From NCBI RefSeq assembly GCF_002086485.1, contig NZ_MVHF01000029.1, positions 38,726-102,725 of the forward strand: a stretch of DNA of 64,000 bases, written 5' to 3'. The position numbers and the translations under genes are program-made. The stretch's first letter is position 1; every line of letters starts with the position of its first letter. Below the pieces are notes generated by a model. The model ran no database searches and had not been told where the DNA came from. It worked only from the letters and a program-made list of their open reading frames with translations. This document shows, one piece after another, positions 58,785 through 64,000 of the stretch. The stretch is from Mycobacterium aquaticum. Lineage in GTDB: Bacteria > Actinomycetota > Actinomycetes > Mycobacteriales > Mycobacteriaceae.

Positions 58785-59927
58785 GTGACCATCACCGAGA
58801 TCCCTACCGTGTCCCCCGACCATCCCCGCGCCCAGCTGCCCGCCGAGGGCGAACTCGGCGCGGTGAACATCGGCGCACTGCGCCTGGAGAACGGCGCCGT
58901 CCTACCCGACGTCACCATCGCCGTGCAGCGCTGGGGCGAGCTGTCCCCGACCCGCGACAACGTCGTGGTGGTGCTGCACGCACTGACCGGTGACTCGTAC
59001 ATCACCGGTCCGGCCGGCCCCGACCACCCGACCCCCGGGTGGTGGGACGGTGTCGCCGGCCCGGGTGCCCCGATCGACACCGACCGCTGGTGCGCGATCT
59101 CCACCAACGTGCTCGGCGGGTGCCGCGGCTCCACCGGCCCCGGGTCGCTTGCTCCCGACGGAAAGCCTTGGGGCTCAAGGTTTCCCCAGATCACCATCCG
59201 CGATCAGGTAGAAGCCGACCGGGCTGCGCTGGCGGCGCTCGGCATCACCAAGGTCGCGGCGGTGGTCGGCGGCTCGATGGGCGGGGCTCGCGCGCTGGAG
59301 TGGCTGGTCAGCCATCCCGACGAGGTCGGCGCCGGTCTGGTGCTCGCGGTCGGGGCACGCGCGACCGCCGACCAGATCGGCACCCAGAGCAGCCAGGTCG
59401 CGGCCATCAAGGCAGATCCCGACTGGCAGGGCGGCGACTACTACGGCACCGGCCGCGAACCGCTGACCGGTATGGAGATCGCCCGGCGATTCGCGCACCT
59501 CACCTACCGCGGCGAAGAGGAGCTCGACGCCCGGTTCCGCAACGACGCACAAGGGGGCGAGGATCCCGGCAGCGGTGGCCGCTACGGGGTGCAGAGCTAC
59601 CTGGAGTATCAGGGCGGCAAGCTGGCGGCCCGGTTCGATCCCGGCACCTACGTCGTACTCTCCGACGCACTGTCCAGCCATGACGTCGGCCGTGGCCGCG
59701 GCGGGGTGCGGGCCGCGCTGCGCGGTTGCCCGGTTCCGGTGATCGTCGGCGGGATCACCTCCGACCGGCTCTATCCCATCCGGCTGCAGGAGGAGCTCGC
59801 CGAGCTGCTGCCCGGTTGTCGCGAATTGGACGTCGTCGACTCGGAGTACGGGCACGACGGGTTTCTGGTCGAGACCGAGGTGGTCGGCAAGCTGGTGCGC
59901 CGCACACTGGAGCTGATACCGAGGTGA
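58785..59927 (+). CDS. metX: homoserine O-acetyltransferase
   Basis: 380 residues from GTG 58785. Alpha/beta hydrolase-fold acetyltransferase with Ser164 (VGGSMGGAR), Asp327 (ITSDRLYP) and His357 (EYGHDGF). LGGCRGSTGPGS and VVLHALTGDSY are further MetX marks. Supplies O-acetylhomoserine to MetY from the same transcript, 19 bases downstream. Called metA in M. tuberculosis (Rv3341). Confidence 0.95.
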   Translation: MTITEIPTVSPDHPRAQLPAEGELGAVNIGALRLENGAVLPDVTIAVQRWGELSPTRDNVVVVLHALTGDSYITGPAGPDHPTPGWWDGVAGPGAPIDTDRWCAISTNVLGGCRGSTGPGSLAPDGKPWGSRFPQITIRDQVEADRAALAALGITKVAAVVGGSMGGARALEWLVSHPDEVGAGLVLAVGARATADQIGTQSSQVAAIKADPDWQGGDYYGTGREPLTGMEIARRFAHLTYRGEEELDARFRNDAQGGEDPGSGGRYGVQSYLEYQGGKLAARFDPGTYVVLSDALSSHDVGRGRGGVRAALRGCPVPVIVGGITSDRLYPIRLQEELAELLPGCRELDVVDSEYGHDGFLVETEVVGKLVRRTLELIPR

Positions 59928-60655
59928 GTGTGTCGGGCCCGCAGCGTTCCCTCTCATTCGGCTCGGAGGCCGCGGCCTACGAACGCGGCCGCCCGTCCTA
60001 TCCACCGGAAGCGATCGACTGGCTGTTGCCTGCCGGCGCGTCCGACGTGCTCGATCTGGGAGCGGGCACCGGCAAGCTCACCACCCGGCTCGTCGAGCGC
60101 GGTCTGAACGTGATCGCCGTCGATCCGATCCCGGAAATGCTGGAGCTGCTGACGAATTCGCTGCCCGATACGCCGGCTCTGCTGGGCACTGCCGAGGAGA
60201 TCCCGTTGGCGGACAACAGCGTCGACGCCGTGCTGGTGGCACAGGCCTGGCACTGGTTCGATCCGGAGCGGGCGGCGGCCGAGGTCAGCCGGGTGCTGCG
60301 TCCGGGCGGGCGGCTGGGCCTGGTGTGGAACACCCGCGACGAACGGATGGGCTGGGTCAAGGACCTTGGGCAGATCATCGGTCACGAAAACGATCCGTTC
60401 AACCACGAGGTGACGCTGCCCGCACCGTTCGCCGAGACCGAGCGCCAGCAGGTCGAGTGGACGAGTTATCTGACGCCGCAAGCACTTATCGATCTCGTGG
60501 CGTCACGTAGCTACTGCATCACCTCGCCTGAGCAGGTGCGCACGCGCACGCTGGGGCAGGTTCGCGAGCTGCTGGCCACGCACCCCGCGCTGGCCAACAG
60601 CTCCGGCTTGGCGCTGCCCTACGTGACGGTGTCCATCCGGTCCACGCTGTCCTGA
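59924..60655 (+). CDS. class I SAM-dependent methyltransferase (Rv3342-like)
   Basis: 243 residues from GTG 59924, overlapping the metX stop (GTGA). SAM motif I VLDLGAGTGKLTTRL, acidic motif II NVIAVDPIPEML, motif III DAVLVAQAWHWFDPERA and post-III RVLRPGGRLGLVWNT. Orthologous in place to Rv3342. Being in the SAM-riboswitch operon, it is tied to methionine/SAM supply; its methyl acceptor is not known. Confidence 0.9.
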   Translation: MSVSGPQRSLSFGSEAAAYERGRPSYPPEAIDWLLPAGASDVLDLGAGTGKLTTRLVERGLNVIAVDPIPEMLELLTNSLPDTPALLGTAEEIPLADNSVDAVLVAQAWHWFDPERAAAEVSRVLRPGGRLGLVWNTRDERMGWVKDLGQIIGHENDPFNHEVTLPAPFAETERQQVEWTSYLTPQALIDLVASRSYCITSPEQVRTRTLGQVRELLATHPALANSSGLALPYVTVSIRSTLS

Positions 60656-60662
60656 CCAAGCG

Positions 60663-61160
60663 CTAGGAGCGCGCGAGAAACGCTCCGATCACGGCGGTCC
60701 CGGGGCCTGGCCGAGCGCCCGGGCCCGCCGTGGCGGTCGTCGTCGCGGCGTCGAGTTCACCGCCACAGTGCGCGCACACCGTCTTCGCCGTTGTGACGCA
60801 ACCACATTCGGTGTGAACCAGCAGTGCCGGTGGGCCGTCATCCCCCGCCAGCCACTTGTCGCCCCATGCCAGCAATGCGGTCAGCACGGGATACACGTCG
60901 CGCCCCTTGGCGGTGAGCAGGTATTCATGGCGCGGCGGCGTGCTCTGGTACTGCCTGCGTTCCACCACGCCGTGGCGTTCGAGTTCGTCGAGCCGGGTGG
61001 CCAATACGTTCGGCGCGATGCCGAGGTCGCGGCGGAGGTCCTCGAAGCGCGTCATCCCCGCGAACAGGTCACGCAGGATCAGGGGGGTCCACCGCTGGGC
61101 CACCACCTCGACCGCCCGCGCGATCGAGCACGAGACGGCACCGAAGGACTGTTTGGCCAC
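60663..61160 (-). CDS. HxlR-family regulator
   Basis: 165 residues. Winged helix with the HxlR pattern: CSIARAVEVVAQRWTPLILR, DLFAGMTRFEDLRRDLGIAP, NVLATRLDELERHGVVERRQ. A Cys-rich tail (ECGCVTTAKTVCAHCGG) may bind metal or sense redox. Divergent from the SnoaL-like gene with two related palindromes in the gap. Confidence 0.9.
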   Translation of the reverse strand: MAKQSFGAVSCSIARAVEVVAQRWTPLILRDLFAGMTRFEDLRRDLGIAPNVLATRLDELERHGVVERRQYQSTPPRHEYLLTAKGRDVYPVLTALLAWGDKWLAGDDGPPALLVHTECGCVTTAKTVCAHCGGELDAATTTATAGPGARPGPGTAVIGAFLARS

Positions 61161-61175
61161 GCGCCAACCCTAGTC

Positions 61176-61192
61176 CATTGCAATTCGCAATG
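61176..61192. promoter_or_regulatory. HxlR operator candidate 1
   Basis: CATTGCAATTCGCAATG: perfect 6-base arms CATTGC/GCAATG with a 5-base centre, 15 bases from the HxlR start. The inner TTGC-N5-GCAA is repeated at 61210. Confidence 0.65.
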
Positions 61193-61209
61193 AACTAGAG
61201 TTGAGTGGG

Positions 61210-61222
61210 TTGCAAATCGCAA
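61210..61222. promoter_or_regulatory. HxlR operator candidate 2
   Basis: TTGCAAATCGCAA has the TTGC-N5-GCAA core of the first site, centred 32 bases away and 18 bases before the SnoaL-like ATG. Confidence 0.6.
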
Positions 61223-61240
61223 GCGACCTCGGGAGCGGCT

Positions 61241-61660
61241 ATGACAACAAGGACGACAGATTCGGTGACCGCGTTCTGCGAGGCCACCCGCACCAACAAC
61301 ATCGCAGCCATCGCAGACCTGCTGGCTCCCGATGCCGAGCTGGTCTCACCGTTGTCCGGCCGGATGGTGTTCCGTGATCGGGACCTTCTGCTGTTGCTCA
61401 CCGCGGTGTACACGGGGCTGCGCGACGTCAGCTGGCACGAACTGATCGGCGACGGCACCACCCGGGTCGCCGTCAGCGAAGGCCGCATTGCCGGCGTGAC
61501 CATCACCGATGCGCTGGTGTTCGAGCTCGACGCCGCCGGACGGATCCGACGGCTTCGCCCGCACCTGCGGCCGTGGTTGGCGACGACGCTGTTCGCCGTG
61601 CTGCTGGTCCCGAAGCTGGCCCGCCACCCCGGCGTGCTGCGCCGCGCCCTCAGGCGCTGA
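61241..61660 (+). CDS. SnoaL/NTF2-like protein
   Basis: 139 residues from ATG 61241 with GGGAG before it. An NTF2-like cone fold is indicated by VTAFCEATRTNNIAAIADLL, ELVSPLSGRMVFRDRDLLLL and DALVFELDAAGRIRRLRPHL. The last 30 residues (LATTLFAVLLVPKLARHPGV) form a possible amphipathic or membrane-touching helix, unusual in the family. Likely controlled by divergent HxlR. Ends 10 bases into the convergent monooxygenase gene. Confidence 0.8.
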   Translation: MTTRTTDSVTAFCEATRTNNIAAIADLLAPDAELVSPLSGRMVFRDRDLLLLLTAVYTGLRDVSWHELIGDGTTRVAVSEGRIAGVTITDALVFELDAAGRIRRLRPHLRPWLATTLFAVLLVPKLARHPGVLRRALRR

Positions 61661-63185
61661 GCTCGGCGGCGTCCGCGTCCTCGGCGCCGAACCACCGCTG
61701 CAGCGCGTCGGTCAACCCACCGTCGTCGAATCCGTCTGCGGCCCAGGCGACATACCCGTCGGGCCGGATCAAAACGGCAGCCGGCCCGTCGACCATCCGC
61801 ACCCGGACGATGTCGACCCGGTCGGCCCATCCCTGCGCGGCGTCGGCATAACCACCGGCGGAATCGACCAGCACCGGCCGGCCGGCCCGCATCAGTTCAG
61901 CGACCCGACGGCCGTCGTCGAGAACCAGTTCGGGCACCATCGATCCGCAGAGCGGGTGTCCCCCGGATCCCATGTCGTAGGGCAGGTCGGAGCCGGCGAG
62001 CACGTTCGCGATGTGCGTCGCACCGTCCGGCGTCGCCAGCAGTTCGGCGAAAAGTGTTCTCAGCGCTGCCACTTCGGGGCCTGCCGCCATCAGTGCGGCC
62101 TGGGCCAGCGACTGGGTCATCACGCGCTGGCCGATCGGGTGACGTTCGGTGTGGTAGCTGTCCAGCAGGCCCGGCGTAGCCCAGCCGTTCAGTTCGGCGG
62201 CCAGCTTCCAGCCGAGATTCATCGCGTCCTGCATACCCAGGTTCAGCCCGGGACCACCCATCGCGGAATGCACGTGCGCGGCATCACCGACCAGGAACAC
62301 GTTGCCGGCCCGGTACCGGTCGGCCTGCCTGGTGTTCTGGCCGTTGATGCGCCGCAACGCATGTGGGCCCTCACCGGGCGGTGGCCCCATGGGCAGGTCC
62401 ACGCCGATCACGCGGGCGGCGCTCTCCTGCAGTTCCGCCAACGTCAGCGGCGGAGCGTCCTCGGGCAGCATGTCACCGTACTCGATCGTCCCGACCATCG
62501 GCCTGCTCGGTTCGAACTCCGCGTAGATCAGCACACCACCGTCAAACCTGTTGTGTCCGAACGGGATATACCCGAATCCCGGCAGGTTCAGCCCACCGTC
62601 GCCACTGCGCAGCTCGTCCGGCACGCTGACGTGCGCGATCCGGCCGACCACCTCGGTGGTGAACCCGGGGAACTCGATGCCAACGCTCTTCCTGACGAAG
62701 CTGCGCCCGCCGTCGGCGCCGACGAGGTAGCGGGTGTCCAGCCGATAGGAGGCCCCGTGCGAGGTCACCGCCAACGTGACACCGTCTGCGCGCGAATCGA
62801 TTCCGGTCAGCTCCTGACCCCAGCGAATTTCTACGCCAAGGGAGCCCACCCAGTCGACCAGTGTGCGCACGACACGTGGCTGCTGAATCATCATGCCGTA
62901 CATGGGGTTGTCGGTCACCCCGAGGAAGGGCAGCCGCATACCCGCGAAGATGTAGCCGGGCATGGGTTGCGGCGGATCGGCCGAGCCGCTGAGCATCGAG
63001 TAGAGGCCCCGCAGGTCGAGCGCCCGAACCGCCTGCCCGACAATCCCATTGGCCTTCAACTCGGTACTCGGAGCGGGCAGTTGCTCGAGTACGACCGGGC
63101 GAATACCGGCCAACGCGAGCTCGCCGGCCAACAGCAGACCGTTGGGCCCGGCACCCGATATCACGACGTCTGTCTTCTCGGTCAT
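61650..63185 (-). CDS. FAD-dependent aromatic monooxygenase (PHBH/rifampicin-monooxygenase-like)
   Basis: 511 residues. Rossmann FAD loop VVISGAGPNGLLLAGELALA, the DG motif YLVGADGGRSFVRKSVGI, and the GD motif VFLVGDAAHVHSAMGGPGLN. The C-terminal thioredoxin-like domain (about 390-511) is usual in polyketide and antibiotic hydroxylases such as PgaE or Rox. Uses NAD(P)H and O2 to hydroxylate aromatic rings. Overlaps the TetR gene (ATGA), so it is induced when that repressor is released. Confidence 0.9.
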   Translation of the reverse strand: MTEKTDVVISGAGPNGLLLAGELALAGIRPVVLEQLPAPSTELKANGIVGQAVRALDLRGLYSMLSGSADPPQPMPGYIFAGMRLPFLGVTDNPMYGMMIQQPRVVRTLVDWVGSLGVEIRWGQELTGIDSRADGVTLAVTSHGASYRLDTRYLVGADGGRSFVRKSVGIEFPGFTTEVVGRIAHVSVPDELRSGDGGLNLPGFGYIPFGHNRFDGGVLIYAEFEPSRPMVGTIEYGDMLPEDAPPLTLAELQESAARVIGVDLPMGPPPGEGPHALRRINGQNTRQADRYRAGNVFLVGDAAHVHSAMGGPGLNLGMQDAMNLGWKLAAELNGWATPGLLDSYHTERHPIGQRVMTQSLAQAALMAAGPEVAALRTLFAELLATPDGATHIANVLAGSDLPYDMGSGGHPLCGSMVPELVLDDGRRVAELMRAGRPVLVDSAGGYADAAQGWADRVDIVRVRMVDGPAAVLIRPDGYVAWAADGFDDGGLTDALQRWFGAEDADAAELSA

Positions 63186-63808
63186 TTCTTCCTCTCGGGT
63201 TCAGGCAGTCCGGCGGTGACGGCCGCGAATCCCTGTCGCAGCAGTGCGGTGAACGACACCGGTGGGTCTGCATGTGCGTACTGGTCCATCGCGACATCGC
63301 CCACGGCGCGGACGACGGCCACCACCAGCTGTGGATACATGTCGTGCACGGGATCTGTGCCGGTACGTTCAGCGATGACCGCCACCCATTCATCGAACAT
63401 CGCGCGGAATGCCGCATCGCGGATCTCCGGAACCATCAACAGCTTTCGGACTTCGGCGAGCTGCTGACGAGTCGGTAGCACGTTCTCCGCACCGTACATG
63501 TCCGCGAAGTCCTCGTCGAGTGGCTCCAACACGGCCTCCATGACCGCTGTCCACAATGGCTCGTCGGCCGGTCGATTACGCAGCGTCTCGATGCTGCGCC
63601 GCATACGTTCGACCTGGCGGTAGGCCAGTGCGTCGTACTTGCCGCTGAAGTAATTGGTGAAGGTGCGCAACGAGACACCCGCCAAGTTGGCGATGTCTTC
63701 GCGGGTGACATTCTCCAGCCCGCGCTCGAACATGAGCCTCAGCGCGGCATCGCTGAGCGCCCGCCGGGTATCGAGTTTCTTGCGTTCCCTCAGCCCCACG
63801 CCAACCAC
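63182..63808 (-). CDS. TetR-family regulator of the monooxygenase
   Basis: About 208 residues from GTG 63808. The frame is open to 63889, but an operator-like palindrome at 63821-63835 lies in that part, so a later start is preferred; no clear ribosome site is seen and the message may be leaderless. Helix-turn-helix: ALSDAALRLMFERGLENVTR, then IANLAGVSLRTFTNYFSGKY. First gene of the two-gene unit with the FAD monooxygenase. Confidence 0.88.
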   Translation of the reverse strand: MVGVGLRERKKLDTRRALSDAALRLMFERGLENVTREDIANLAGVSLRTFTNYFSGKYDALAYRQVERMRRSIETLRNRPADEPLWTAVMEAVLEPLDEDFADMYGAENVLPTRQQLAEVRKLLMVPEIRDAAFRAMFDEWVAVIAERTGTDPVHDMYPQLVVAVVRAVGDVAMDQYAHADPPVSFTALLRQGFAAVTAGLPEPERKK

Positions 63809-63820
63809 GCTAACCAAATG

Positions 63821-63835
63821 TTGCCCATTGGGCAA
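63821..63835. promoter_or_regulatory. TetR operator candidate TTGCCCATTGGGCAA
   Basis: A perfect palindrome with 6-base arms and a 3-base centre, 12 bases upstream of the proposed TetR start, with outer AAAT/ATTT flanks extending the symmetry. Typical of autoregulated TetR genes. Confidence 0.75.
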
Positions 63836-63923
63836 AATTTCCTGTCGGGCAAGTTTATGACGGTTCGGTGGAATTGAGTTGAACGGCATTCATCGCCGAG
63901 ATTCACACCAGGGACAAATTGAA

Positions 63924-63939
63924 CGCTTGGATTCAAGCG
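63924..63939. terminator. small hairpin at the end of the last gene
   Basis: CGCTTG-GATT-CAAGCG: 6-base perfect arms and a 4-base loop. It contains the stop codon of the partial minus-strand gene. Short for a terminator; assignment is tentative. Confidence 0.35.
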
Positions 63940-64000
63940 GTGGCTGCAACGAATGTGGATGGGTCTGAGAGTAGTCGGTCGAGTTCTTCGGCGGGGGTGC
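63933..64000 (-). CDS. 3' end of an unidentified gene (partial)
   Basis: A minus-strand frame enters from the right edge and stops at TGA 63935-63933. The visible 21 residues, TPAEELDRLLSDPSTFVAAT then A, look like an ordinary soluble protein tail. There is too little sequence to name a family. Confidence 0.45.
   Translation of the reverse strand, partial: TPAEELDRLLSDPSTFVAATA

Overview
The window reads as one piece of chromosome from a fast-growing Mycobacterium (Mycolicibacterium type). GC content is high, GTG starts are common, and many neighbouring genes overlap by 4 bases (ATGA or GTGA). The backbone keeps the gene order I know from the M. tuberculosis Rv3308 to Rv3342 stretch: pmmB, upp, an Rv3311-like gene, add, deoA, cdd, sdhCDAB, sigJ, an Rv3329-type aminotransferase, dacB1, sugI, nagA, a BrkB-type membrane protein, trpS, icd, metY, metX and a methyltransferase. 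Blocks of accessory genes sit between these anchors. I saw no rRNA, tRNA, CRISPR array or intact insertion sequence. The species call rests on gene order and remembered protein sequences, not on a search.

Layout. 1-12.3 kb: sugar phosphate and uracil salvage genes, an ECF41 sigma factor, a large LuxR-type ATPase regulator, a SigH-like sigma factor, a small operon with a WXG-like NlpC/P60 hydrolase, an Rv3311-like protein with an internal duplication, a hydrolase and a membrane-anchored beta-propeller protein. 12.5-18.0 kb: a tight five-gene catabolic operon (amidase, DUF3311 protein, Na+/solute symporter, double AsnC regulator, short acyl-CoA synthetase). 18-27 kb: nucleoside salvage (add, deoA, cdd), whose usual cluster is broken up by a DMT/LysR pair, a TetR-AurF-GNAT unit and a TetR/MFS pair with two perfect operators. 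27.3-30.7 kb: succinate dehydrogenase sdhCDAB. 30.8-39.8 kb: a DUF559/AbiEi-like gene flanked by direct repeats, the sigJ locus, a putrescine/GABA-type aldehyde dehydrogenase with regulator and aminotransferase, an SMP-30 lactonase-like protein, and dacB1.

39.8-43.7 kb: a hydrolase/TetR pair, then a TetR - AtpE paralogue - glycosyltransferase operon lying between two 58-base hairpins with matching arms. The second gene is a complete F-type ATP synthase subunit c, far from any other ATP synthase gene and altered at two positions of the known diarylquinoline pocket. Together with a macrolide/sterol-type glycosyltransferase and a drug-sensor-like repressor, it looks like an inducible resistance unit against ATP synthase inhibitors. 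This is the best candidate for an undescribed system.

43.7-50.9 kb: a GntR-controlled amino-sugar operon (SugI permease, GlcNAc kinase, SIS-type deaminase, NagA) that could run without a PTS; then a nitronate monooxygenase, a guanidine-III riboswitch with its SugE/Gdx exporter, and a VOC protein. 50.8-61 kb: BrkB protein, trpS, MarR/TIGR03086 pair, exonuclease III, hydrolase, icd, then metY-metX-methyltransferase behind a SAM-IV riboswitch and a cysteine-containing leader ORF. 61-64 kb: HxlR/SnoaL pair, a TetR-FAD monooxygenase operon, and the end of an unidentified gene.
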